Shown: piece by piece, positions 40,635 through 49,100 of the stretch
Numbering within the stretch: position 1 is the first letter of the stretch
How the letters are laid out: every line of letters starts with the position of its first letter
Assembly (NCBI GenBank): GCA_016235595.1
Contig: JACRJX010000035.1
Coordinates: 49,814 to 113,813, forward strand
DNA: 64,000 bases
Source of the DNA: Verrucomicrobiota bacterium
Lineage (GTDB): Bacteria > Verrucomicrobiota > Verrucomicrobiia > CAIQCK01
Direction: 5' to 3'
Notes under the pieces: generated by a model
Database searches by the model: none
Seen by the model: the letters and a program-made list of their open reading frames with translations, nothing else
What the model was told of the DNA's origin: nothing
Made by a program: the position numbers and the translations under genes

Positions 40635-40640
40635 ACTATA
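40635..40640 (-). promoter_or_regulatory. -10-like hexamer TATAGT before larA
   Basis: TATAGT (minus strand) ends 8 nt before the larA ATG and is one of the best -10 matches in the window. No Shine-Dalgarno is present between it and the start. A leaderless mRNA is suggested. Confidence 0.42.
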
Positions 40641-40775
40641 GCCGGACGAGTGAAACACCGCCAGTCCGCCGTATCAGGTGTTCATTGGGGGTTCGCCGGC
40701 GACACTCGTTCGGCGATTGCATGGCGCGCGTCGGTGTTCTAGTTTTCGCGGTTGGAAAACCGAACAAGGAAAAGC

Positions 40776-41600
40776 ATGCCACTTGAAGACGAATTCGGTG
40801 ACGTGATCCGCAAGGCGCGCGTCGGACTGGCTCTCACCTGCGAGGCGGTGTCGCTGCGCGCCGGGCTGTCGGTGCCGGAACTGGAGAAGGCGGAGCGGTA
40901 TTTGTTCGCGCCCGACGATGAGACGGTTCAAAAACTGGCCGGCGTGCTGAACTTGAAGGCACCGGCGCTGCTGGACCTGGCGCGCAAGCGTTACGAGCCT
41001 GCGCCCACGGCGTTCGGTTCATTGGGCGTGGCGGCAATGATCAGCAGTCCTTACCTCAGCGGCGTCGTAAATTGCTACGCCGTGTGGGACCCATCCAGCA
41101 AGGAAGGCGCGTTTTTTGACACGGGCGTGGATTTCACATCGCTGGAACGGCTGCAGATGCGGCATGGAATTAAAGTGCGTTACGTTTTCGTGACGCACAC
41201 GCACGGCGACCACATCGGCGTGCTTGGCAAGGTTCAGCGCCGTTGGGAGCCGACGGTCGTTGTCGGCATGGGCGAGTCGTTGAGCGGGGCAAAACAGGTG
41301 GACCGCGACACGGAGTTTTCGCTGGGGTGCCTCAGCATCAAGGCGTTCCCGACGCCGGGACACTCGGCGGGCGGGCTGTCATTCCACGTCGAGGGATTCG
41401 GTGCGGGCCGACCCGCATTGTGCATGTGCGGCGACACGCTGTTCGCCGGCTCGGCGGGCGGGCCGATGCATTCCTACGAGGCGCTGATGCGCTCCGTGCG
41501 CCGGAGACTCCTGACGCTGGACGATGAGACGATCTTGTGTCCGGGTCACGGCCCGCTGACAACGGTGGGTGAAGAGAAACGTCAGAACCCGTTTGCCTGA
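40776..41600 (+). CDS. HTH-domain plus metallo-beta-lactamase-fold hydrolase
   Basis: A 274-residue fusion. The ATG at 40776 follows AAGGAAAAGC; a TTG eight codons upstream is in frame but less likely. The first 75 residues (EFGDVIRKARVGLALTCEAVSLRAGLS ... KLAGVLNLKAPALLDLARKRY) look like an XRE-type helix-turn-helix. Residues about 90-265 are a metallo-beta-lactamase fold: VVNCYAVWDPSSKEGAFFDTG, THTHGDHIGVLG (HxHxDH metal motif), FPTPGHSAGGLSFHVEGF and MCGDTLFAGSAGG with ILCPGHGPLT. The active-site histidines are complete, so glyoxalase II-type thioester or similar hydrolysis is possible. The pairing suggests a transcription factor with an enzymatic sensor. It is convergent with lpxA. Confidence 0.85.
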   Translation: MPLEDEFGDVIRKARVGLALTCEAVSLRAGLSVPELEKAERYLFAPDDETVQKLAGVLNLKAPALLDLARKRYEPAPTAFGSLGVAAMISSPYLSGVVNCYAVWDPSSKEGAFFDTGVDFTSLERLQMRHGIKVRYVFVTHTHGDHIGVLGKVQRRWEPTVVVGMGESLSGAKQVDRDTEFSLGCLSIKAFPTPGHSAGGLSFHVEGFGAGRPALCMCGDTLFAGSAGGPMHSYEALMRSVRRRLLTLDDETILCPGHGPLTTVGEEKRQNPFA

Positions 41601-41654
41601 CGCTGTCCCCCGTCGCGATGGTTTCAGGCCCGTCCGTGCTGCGCGGCCTGGACC

Positions 41655-42452
41655 TTACTCCAACTCTTCCGACACTTTCCCGCTGAACGCGCAAATGCCA
41701 CGCTTGCTGGCCGTGATGAACTCGATGAAATGTTTCAGCTCTGGCGACTCCGGCATCTGGCGGAGCTGGACGAGCGCGTCGCTGACGTTGAGGCCGCCGA
41801 GGTAAAGCGTGCGGAATGCTTGCTTGAGCGAGGTGCGAGTGACGAGGCTCGCGCCGGCGCGGCGCAGGCCGATGATGTTCAGGCCGCTGACGTCGTTGGT
41901 ATGGTTGGTGATGCAGTAGGGCGGCACGTCCTTGGAAACGCGCGAGCCGCCGCGCATCAGGGAGAGCGTGCCGATCCGGACGAACTGGTGGACCAGACAG
42001 TTGCCGCTGATGTTGGCGCGGTCTTCGACGATGACGTGGCCACCGAGCGTGCCACCGTTGGCGATGATCACGCCGCTGCCGACCTGACTGTTGTGGCCGA
42101 CGTGACTGGTGCACATGAAGTAGCAGTTGTCGCCGATGCGAGTGGTGCGGTCGTCCTTGAGCGCGCCGCGATGGACGGTGACGTGCTCGCGGAAGACGTT
42201 CTTCGCGCCGATCTTCAGGAACGCCTCGCTGCCGTCGTAGCCGAGGTCCTGCGGGTAGTCGCCGATGACCGCGCCGAAATGAATGACGTTGTCGGGGCCG
42301 ATGTCGGTCCAGCCGGTGATGTATGCATGCGGGCCAACCCTGGTGCGCGGGCCGATGCGGACGTGCTCCTCGATAACGGCGCAGGGGCCGACCTCAACCG
42401 TCGGGTCAAGCTCAGCCTTCGGCGAAACAATGGCGGTCGGGTGAATGCTCAT
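41655..42452 (-). CDS. lpxA: Acyl-[ACP]--UDP-N-acetylglucosamine O-acyltransferase
   Basis: A 265-residue left-handed beta-helix enzyme that transfers 3-hydroxyacyl chains to UDP-GlcNAc, the first step of lipid A synthesis. The hexapeptide repeats are obvious (VEVGPCAVIEEHVRIGPRTRVGPHAYITG ...). The catalytic histidine is H120 in SHVGHNSQVG (HVGHN; most enzymes have Asp after the His, here Asn121). MGGxS-like RGGSRVSKDVPPYCITNHT and GLNIIGLRRAG are LpxA-specific. Its presence implies an outer membrane with lipid A. It overlaps the radC start by four nt (radC lies upstream on the same strand). No lpxB, lpxD or fabZ is nearby, so the normal lipid A cluster is broken up. Confidence 0.95.
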   Translation of the reverse strand: MSIHPTAIVSPKAELDPTVEVGPCAVIEEHVRIGPRTRVGPHAYITGWTDIGPDNVIHFGAVIGDYPQDLGYDGSEAFLKIGAKNVFREHVTVHRGALKDDRTTRIGDNCYFMCTSHVGHNSQVGSGVIIANGGTLGGHVIVEDRANISGNCLVHQFVRIGTLSLMRGGSRVSKDVPPYCITNHTNDVSGLNIIGLRRAGASLVTRTSLKQAFRTLYLGGLNVSDALVQLRQMPESPELKHFIEFITASKRGICAFSGKVSEELE

Positions 42453-43147
42453 TCGATCAAACCCATTTCTTTCAAGCTGACAAAATCTTCCGTGCGACTC
42501 GTGTCGCGTTTGCCGACAATAATGTGGTCAATCACTCCGATTTTCAACAACCGACCTGCCTCGACCAGTTCGCGCGTGATCTTGATGTCCTCGCTCGACG
42601 GCGTGGGGTCACCGCTGGGGTGGTTATGGACGAAGATGACGCTGGCGGCGCCCGCGCGGACGGCTTCGCGGAAAACCTCGCGCGGATGCACGAGGCTGGC
42701 GTTGAGCGTGCCTTTGCTGACCCTGATGTCGCGGATCAGGCGGTTCTTGCTGTCCAGCAGCAGCGTGTGAAACTCCTCCACCTCGAAGTGCTGCATCTCC
42801 TCGCGCAACCGGTCGGCCACGTCACGCGGCGTGCGGAGCAAGGGGCGCGCGGCGCGCGATTTTGGCAGCCGTGCCGCCAGTTCGAACGCGGCCTTGAGCT
42901 GCACGGCTTTCGCAAAACCAACGCCTTTGACCGCGCTAAGCTCCTCGATCGCCGCCGCAGCGAGTTGTTCGATGCTCTGGAACTGCGCGAGAAGGTCGCG
43001 GCCGATCTCGATGGCGGAACGTCCGCCGGTGCCAGTGCGCAACAGAATGGCGATCAACTCGGCGGTATCGAGCCGTTCGGCGCCGAGCGCGTGCAGTTTT
43101 TCGCGCGGGCGCTCGGACAACGGCAAATCGGTGATTCGGTAAGCCAC
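42449..43147 (-). CDS. radC: DNA repair protein RadC (JAB1/MPN metalloprotease-like)
   Basis: A 232-residue RadC-family protein. GTG start (MAYRITDLPLSERPREKL), the usual first motif of RadC. An HhH-like region (ELSAVKGVGFAKAVQLKAAFEL, about 70-90) is followed by the JAB/MPN domain. The JAMM zinc motif is FVHNHPSGDPTPSSED (H174, H176, S178, D187), and the KGTLNASLVHPREVFREAV segment precedes it. The true role is unsettled in the field; it is often called a DNA repair protein. The stop codon overlaps the start of lpxA (ATGA), so the two genes are translationally coupled even though they have no known functional link. A -10-like TAGGAT sits 6 nt before the GTG. Confidence 0.95.
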   Translation of the reverse strand: MAYRITDLPLSERPREKLHALGAERLDTAELIAILLRTGTGGRSAIEIGRDLLAQFQSIEQLAAAAIEELSAVKGVGFAKAVQLKAAFELAARLPKSRAARPLLRTPRDVADRLREEMQHFEVEEFHTLLLDSKNRLIRDIRVSKGTLNASLVHPREVFREAVRAGAASVIFVHNHPSGDPTPSSEDIKITRELVEAGRLLKIGVIDHIIVGKRDTSRTEDFVSLKEMGLIE

Positions 43148-43153
43148 GGCTGC

Positions 43154-43159
43154 ATCCTA
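43154..43159 (-). promoter_or_regulatory. -10-like hexamer TAGGAT before radC-lpxA
   Basis: TAGGAT on the minus strand ends 6 nt before the radC GTG, with TTCCCA 17 nt further upstream as a weak -35. No Shine-Dalgarno is present. It probably drives a leaderless radC-lpxA message. Confidence 0.42.
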
Positions 43160-43191
43160 CCGCCGCCGTTGCCGCCTGGGAAGCGAATGAT

Positions 43192-43221
43192 TTGAAGGCA
43201 ACCGCGCCGGCCTGCTACGGT
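43192..43221 (+). promoter_or_regulatory. Candidate promoter giving a leaderless tatD mRNA
   Basis: TTGAAG (43192-43197) and TACGGT (43216-43221) are spaced by 18 nt. The -10-like element ends 6 nt before the ATG at 43228. There is no ribosome site, so initiation at a leaderless AUG is likely. Confidence 0.42.
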
Positions 43222-43227
43222 AGCGGC

Positions 43228-44031
43228 ATGAAGCTGGTGGATACACACGCACATCTGACCGACAGGCGTTTCCGTGACCATCTCGACGCGGTCGTGCAGC
43301 GCGCCGCCGAGGCCGGTGTCGGCACGATCATCACGCAGGCGGCAGCGCTGGAAGAATGCGAGGCGGTGTTGAGACTGGCGGAACGGTTTCCATCGGTATT
43401 CGCGGCGGTCGGCGTGCATCCCCAAGCCGCGGGAGATTCACCGGACAACGTGACGAACGCGCTGGCGGAATTTGCGAAGCATCCGAAGGTCGTCGCCATC
43501 GGCGAGACAGGAATGGATTACCATTACCTGCCAAGCCGGATGCAGCAGAGGCCCGAACTGGACGCGGCGACGATCGCCAGCCAGCGCCGTGTGTTTGCCC
43601 AACAGCTCGAACTGGCCGCGCGGCTTAACAAGCCCATTGTCATTCATTTGCGCGAGTGCGCCGACGATTTGCTGGAACTGGTGACGCCGTACCGCGGCCG
43701 GTTGCGCGGCGTGTTTCATTGTTTCAGCGAGAATGCCGGCGTGGCGCGCCGTGTCGTGGAACTGGGTTTCCATATCTCGTTCAGCGGCATGCTGACGTTC
43801 AAGAAGAACACGGCCTTGCGCGAGATGGCGGCGCAGTTGCCGCCGGAGCGGGTGATGGTAGAGACGGACTGCCCTTATATGTCTCCGGAACCGCATCGCG
43901 GCAAGTGCTGCGAGCCTGCGTTCATGGTTCACACGGCAGCTGCCTTGGCGACGGCGCACGGCGTGCCAGTGGAAACGGTCGCGCAGCAGACGACGGAGAA
44001 TGCAGTGCGATTGTTCGGACTACCAAGCTGA
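43228..44031 (+). CDS. tatD: TatD-family metal-dependent hydrolase (deoxyribonuclease-like)
   Basis: A 267-residue amidohydrolase-fold enzyme. MKLVDTHAHL gives the first HxH (H7, H9), KVVAIGETGMDYHY supplies the glutamate ligand, VIHLRECADDLL a further histidine, and VFHCFSENAGVARRVVELGFHISFSG the next; VMVETDCPYMSPEPHRG carries the final aspartate. This is the complete TatD metal set. TatD proteins act as 3'-5' exonucleases or DNases in repair of oxidised DNA and quality control. The ATG at 43228 is chosen because it opens the first metal motif; an upstream TTG is ignored. It is divergent from radC and convergent with pdxA, with only 24 nt between the stops. Confidence 0.93.
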   Translation: MKLVDTHAHLTDRRFRDHLDAVVQRAAEAGVGTIITQAAALEECEAVLRLAERFPSVFAAVGVHPQAAGDSPDNVTNALAEFAKHPKVVAIGETGMDYHYLPSRMQQRPELDAATIASQRRVFAQQLELAARLNKPIVIHLRECADDLLELVTPYRGRLRGVFHCFSENAGVARRVVELGFHISFSGMLTFKKNTALREMAAQLPPERVMVETDCPYMSPEPHRGKCCEPAFMVHTAAALATAHGVPVETVAQQTTENAVRLFGLPS

Positions 44032-44055
44032 AGCCGTGAGTGTCTTCCGTTGGTT

Positions 44056-45075
44056 CTATGTCGCTGTCGGCGGATTCGTCTCCGGCGGCCGGGTAAGCTT
44101 GATGGCAAGCTGGACGGCAGCGAGAAAACTCGAGGGGTTGGCGACGTTGCGGCCGGCGATGTCGTAAGCGGTGCCATGGTCCGGCGAGGTGCGGACGAAC
44201 GGCAGGCCGAGGGTAAGATTCACGCCGGTGTCGAAGGCCAGCATTTTCAGCGGGCCTAACCCCTGGTCGTGATACATCGCCACAACGGCGTCGAACTCGC
44301 CCTTGTAAACTTCGTGGAAAAGCGTGTCAGCGGGACGCGGGCCGATGGCGGTGATGCCTTTCTTGACGGCAGCCTCCACAGCCGGCCCAATGATCTTGAT
44401 TTCCTCGTTGCCGAAGGTGCCGTTATCGCCGGCATGCGGGTTCAGGCCGGCAATGCCGATGCGACGACGCTGCAATCCAAAAGATCCCAACGCCGCGTTG
44501 GTCAACTCGATGACATCCAAAATCTTCTGTTTCGTCAGCGCGCGGGGCACGTCCTTCAGTGCCAGGTGGGTCGTGGCCAGCGCGACGCGCAACCAGGCGG
44601 TCGGCACCAACCCGCCCGGCATGGGCGGCGGCTTTTGGAACTGGCCAACGAGCATCATGGCGATACGTTTGGCGTGCGAGAGCTTGCCGAGCAGTTCGGT
44701 CTGGCCGGGCACATGGATGCCAGCCATGTGAAGACCGGCTTTGTTCAAGGGGGCGGTGACGAGCGCGGCGATTTTCTTGGCGCGGGCCAGTTTGACGCCG
44801 TGTTCGAGCCATTCGGCGGCTGCCTTGGCGGCGCGTTTGTCAGGCTTGCCTGGCTCGACGCCACTCAGGTCGTGTTTGCCGACCTCGACGAGGTCAAACG
44901 TCGGCCGCACACCGAGGTTGCGGCATGCGCGGTCGAGAACACCCGCGTCGCCGATGATGGTGTATTGGAAATTAGGTGGCAGCCGGCCGCTGGAAACGGC
45001 TTTGACCACGATTTCCGGTCCGATACCCGCAGCGTCGCCGAGGGTGATGCCGATGACGTCGTTCGTTATAGCCAT
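44056..45075 (-). CDS. pdxA: 4-hydroxythreonine-4-phosphate dehydrogenase
   Basis: A 339-residue metal- and NAD-dependent enzyme of vitamin B6 (DXP-dependent) synthesis. Family motifs are GITLGDAAGIGPEIVVKA, ALVTAPLNKAGLHMAG, PGQTELLGKL, LATTHLALKDVPRAL (metal-binding His), GLNPHAGDNGTFGNEE, DTLFHEVYKGEFDAVVAMYHDQGLGPLKML (metal-binding His) and VNLTLGLPFVRTSPDHGTAYDIAG. All are characteristic. A GAGGT ribosome site is seen just before the ATG. It is the last gene of the minus-strand series mfd, surA-like, pdxA, separated from the surA-like gene by only 7 nt, an arrangement that recalls the E. coli surA-pdxA pair. pdxJ and other B6 genes are not in view. Confidence 0.95.
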   Translation of the reverse strand: MAITNDVIGITLGDAAGIGPEIVVKAVSSGRLPPNFQYTIIGDAGVLDRACRNLGVRPTFDLVEVGKHDLSGVEPGKPDKRAAKAAAEWLEHGVKLARAKKIAALVTAPLNKAGLHMAGIHVPGQTELLGKLSHAKRIAMMLVGQFQKPPPMPGGLVPTAWLRVALATTHLALKDVPRALTKQKILDVIELTNAALGSFGLQRRRIGIAGLNPHAGDNGTFGNEEIKIIGPAVEAAVKKGITAIGPRPADTLFHEVYKGEFDAVVAMYHDQGLGPLKMLAFDTGVNLTLGLPFVRTSPDHGTAYDIAGRNVANPSSFLAAVQLAIKLTRPPETNPPTAT

Positions 45076-45082
45076 GATGACC

Positions 45083-46084
45083 TCAGAAATACCGAATGAA
45101 CGCCTTTTGCTTCAGTCGTTCCATCCATTTTCGCTGGCGCTCCACACGCCTTTCTTGCGCCAGTGTTCTTTCCACGTCGCCTCTCACTTCAGCCAGGGCG
45201 CGAGTGCGCTCCGGCCGCACTTCGTCCACTTGAACGATGTAAAATCCGTCTTCGGTTCCGACGACCTTGCTGTGTTGGCCGGCCTTCAACGCGAACGCCA
45301 CATCGGCCAGTTCCTTGCGAAGACCCGATTCCTTGTCCACCCAGCCCCAGTCGCCGCCGGGATTCTTCTGGCCGCCGCTGGAGTAGATATTGGCCAAACC
45401 GGCGAAATCGGCGCCGCTTTCGAGTTTTTGCCAAATGTTGTTGGCCAAGTCGCGCGCTTCGGTGCCGTTGGTTCCAGGTTCCTTCCTGACAACGATCATA
45501 CGAAGCCGGACTTGGTAGGGGAGCGTAAACTTCGCCTTGTTCAAATTGTAATACTGCTCGATCGCCGAGGGCGACACCACGATGTCAGAAGAAACTTCCT
45601 TCTGCCTCAACGCCTGCACGATGAACGGCTCGCGCACAAATCTCTGTTTCCACTGTTCCATCGTCAGCCCGCGCGCCTGAACGGTGCGGATCAACGCGTT
45701 TTTGTCGCCGCCATACTGTTCCTCGATGATTTCGCGCATGCGGCTGTCGAAGACATGCTCCGGCAACTTATAACCCTTTTCGGTGAACTCGTGGAGAATC
45801 AACGCGCGCTCCACCAGCGTGTTAAGCGCATCCACGCCGGCCTGCTGAACTTTCCGATCGCGTTCCTCGCCCGAGTAGAGGCGGTAAGCGTTTTGGATCG
45901 CGGGCGTTGCCACTTCGCGCACATCGGAAAAAGTAATCAGCCGGTCGTTGACGATGGCCGCAATTCCATCAACCGTATCAGCGACCGTTCGAGTGCTGTT
46001 GACAACCAGCAGCGCCACAAGCGGGGCACAATGTAACCACTTCCCCATAGCATTGTTAGTGAGCATGGCAGGATTTTTACCCAT
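45083..46084 (-). CDS. surA: Periplasmic SurA-like peptidyl-prolyl cis-trans isomerase/chaperone
   Basis: A periplasmic chaperone that helps fold outer-membrane proteins. A signal peptide (HCAPLVALLVVNSTRTVADT) is followed by the SurA N-domain, VDGIAAIVNDRLITFSDV ... LIEHEFTEKG-like NTLVERALILHEFTEKGYKLPE, and a helical core that runs to about residue 180. One parvulin (PPIC) domain follows: VRLRMIVVRKEP ... AGLANIYSSGGQKNPGGDWGWVDKE ... FALKAGQHSKVVGTEDGFYIVQVDEV. Only one rotamase domain is present, as in many non-proteobacterial relatives; E. coli SurA has two. The start is uncertain: ATG at 46084, 46066 or 46048 are all in frame and none has a strong ribosome site. pdxA follows after 7 nt. 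Confidence 0.88.
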   Translation of the reverse strand: MGKNPAMLTNNAMGKWLHCAPLVALLVVNSTRTVADTVDGIAAIVNDRLITFSDVREVATPAIQNAYRLYSGEERDRKVQQAGVDALNTLVERALILHEFTEKGYKLPEHVFDSRMREIIEEQYGGDKNALIRTVQARGLTMEQWKQRFVREPFIVQALRQKEVSSDIVVSPSAIEQYYNLNKAKFTLPYQVRLRMIVVRKEPGTNGTEARDLANNIWQKLESGADFAGLANIYSSGGQKNPGGDWGWVDKESGLRKELADVAFALKAGQHSKVVGTEDGFYIVQVDEVRPERTRALAEVRGDVERTLAQERRVERQRKWMERLKQKAFIRYF

Positions 46085-46151
46085 CTTCAAGCCTGAAATG
46101 CCTGCGCGTGCAACTACCTAACATTAGGGCTCTTACAACAAAACCAGTCTA

Positions 46152-49100
46152 TTAGTCGGCTGGCTTCGGTGGCGAGATTCCCTTCCTCAGTTCTGCCAGA
46201 ATCCGGTGGATGTCCTTCAGCTTCGCCGTCGCCGTCCTGCCGCTTAGGCGTGGGAACTTGCCGTTGATTTGTACGTAGTCGTCGCCGCGGCTCAGCATGA
46301 TCTTGTCATCACGAGTCTCAATGCTTGTCACGCCGATATCGCCTGCAACGAGTTTCAGCGTCGCCAGTTGCAACAAAAGCTCGGCCGCAGCCGGCAGTTT
46401 TCCGAAACGGTCGCGCAGTTCCTGCCTCAGCGAGCCGATTTCCTCGACTGCCGCCGCCTGTGCCAGCTTCCGATACGCCTCGATCCGTTGACGCGCGTCC
46501 GAAACATAGTCGTGTGGCAGGAAACACGGCGCGCGACTCACTGTCCCCTCCGCCGTCGTCTCGCCATCGTCAGCCTCGCCCGCCGTCATTGCCAGAAAAT
46601 CCAGCCGCGTGCGTACTTCGATACGCGGTTTCACCTCCTGACCTTTCAGCCGGCCGATGCTTTCCTTCAGCAACTGGCAGTACAGCTCAAAACCGACCGC
46701 GGTGATGTGGCCGCTCTGTTGCCGGCCAAGGATATTGCCTGCGCCGCGGATTTCCAGGTCGCGCATGGCGATCTTATAGCCGCTGCCCAGCGAGGAATAC
46801 TGCCGGATGGCCGTGATGCGCTTGCGCGCTGTGTCGAAGAGATGCCCGTGCCGCGGCAACATCAGGCAGGCGTAGGCCTGGTGCTTGTAACGCCCGACCC
46901 GCCCGCGGAGCTGGTAAAGGTCCGCCAGCCCGAACCGGTCGGCGCGGTCAATGATGATCGTGTTCGCGTTCGGGATATCGAGGCCGCTCTCGATGATCGT
47001 CGTACAGAGCAATACGTCTATCTCCCCGTTGACGAAGCGCTGCATCACCGACTCCAATTCGTCCTCATGCATCTGGCCGTGGCCGATGCCCACGCGCGCC
47101 TCCGGCACCAGCTCGCCGATGCGCAACGCCACTTTCTCGATGTCGTGGACGCGGTTGTGAAGAAAATAAACCTGCCCATTCCGCGCCAGTTCGCGCCGGA
47201 TCGCGTCGCGGATCACGCGTTCGTCGTAGGCGCAAACCGTCGTTTGCACCGGCAGCCGGTCGGCCGGCGGCGTGTCGAGACTCGACAGGTCGCGCAGGCC
47301 CATCAGCGACAGATACAACGTCCGCGGAATGGGCGTCGCCGTCAGTGTCAGCACATCCACCATTTTGCGCAGCAGCTTGAACGTCTCCTTGTGCGCCACG
47401 CCGAACCGTTGTTCCTCGTCCACGATCACCAAACCGAGGTCGCGGAACTGCACGTCGCCCGACAGCAATCGGTGCGTGCCGATGACGATGTCGAACGAGC
47501 CTTCGCGCAGCGCCCGCAGAATACGGTTCTGCTGGCGCGTCGTGCGGAACCGGCTGAGCATCTCAATCCGCACTGGATAGTCCGCCATCCGCTCACAGAA
47601 CGTGTTGAAGTGCTGCTGCGCCAGCACCGTTGTGGGCACCAACACCGCCACCTGCCGGCCATCCATCACCGTCTTGAATGCCGCGCGCATCGCCACCTCG
47701 GTTTTGCCGTAGCCGACGTCGCCGCAGAGCAGCCGATCCATCGGCTTCGACGCCTCCATGTCGCGTTTGATCTCCGCCGCGCTCGTGAGTTGATCCGGCG
47801 TTTCCTCGTATATGAATGCCGCCTCAAACTCCCGCTGCCACGCCGTGTCCGGCTTGAACGCATGCCCCGGCAACGCCCCGCGAGCCGCCTGCAACTCCAG
47901 CAGTTCCGCTGCGAGGTCGTGGGTCGCCTGCTCGGCCTCGGCGCGGCTTTTGCGCCACGCCAGCGAACCGAGCCGTGACAACGGCGGCGTTATCTTGCCG
48001 GCACCGACGTAGCGCGTCACCAGATGCGCTTGAGCCACAGGCACATAGAGCCGCGCACCCTCGGCGTAGTCGACCGTCATCACCTCCTGCCGCGCGCCGC
48101 CCATGTCCACTTCCTGCAAGCCGCAGTAGCGGCCGATGCCGTGTTCGACATGCACGACAAAGTCTCCCTCTTCCAACTCCGAGACGTCGCTGATGCGTCG
48201 CGTCTCGTGCGGCAGCCGCTTCGTCAGCTTGCGCGGCCGCAGGATGCGATAGCGGCCAAAAATCTCCGCGTCACTCACCACCACCAGCCGCGCGTCCGGC
48301 CAGATGAACCCCTGTGCCAGCGTGCCAATCTCCAACCGCAGTGGCACACCACCGAGGCCGTGAAGCGGCAGGATTTCCTTCAGCCGCTGCCGCTCGCCGG
48401 CGTTGTTGCAGAAAATATAAACCTCGTAGTCCTGCTCCGTCCATAGCCGAAGCTGCGAGAAAAATTTCTTTCGTTCCTGTTCCGCCACGCCTGCCTCCGG
48501 GAGTCCGCCGGAGATGGGCCGGTAGGCTTCCAGCGAGTTGATCGTCAACTCCACGCTCCCCGCCGTCACCACATCGCTCAGCGCGACGACGTCCGGCCAG
48601 TTCATCAACCGCTCGAACGGCAGATGGAACTGATCGTCTTTCGGCAACTCCGCCGCGTAGCGCCGGGCCGCTTCCGCGAGGCGGTCCGGTTCGTCCATCA
48701 TCAATAAAGTGTCTCGCGGCAGGAAATCCAGCAGGTCACCGAGCCAATCGGTGTGTTGCTGCAACAAACCAATCTCTCCCGCCGGCCCGATCACACACGA
48801 TTCGACGCGCCCGGCGCTCACCTGCGTCGCCACGTCGAACCGCCGCATCGAGTCAATCGAGTCACCGAAGAACTCCAGCCGCAACGGCGCAGGCTCGTCG
48901 ATCGGGAACAAGTCGAGGATGCCGCCGCGCACCGCAAACTGTCCGCGTTCCTGTACCTGCGCCTCGCGCACGTAGCCAAGCCGCACCAGCTTGCCCGCCA
49001 GCGAATCCATCTCCATCTCCTGCCCGACGTGAAGCTCCAGTAGCAGCGTGCGGAGCGCCTTCGGCGAAAACGTCCGCTGTATCAACGACTGCGCCGACGC

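Noticed and set aside
41625..41650. CAGGCC...GGCCTG hairpin between the convergent HTH-MBL gene and lpxA
   Set aside because: Stem of only 6 bp with a 14-nt loop and no T tract. It is too weak to call a terminator.
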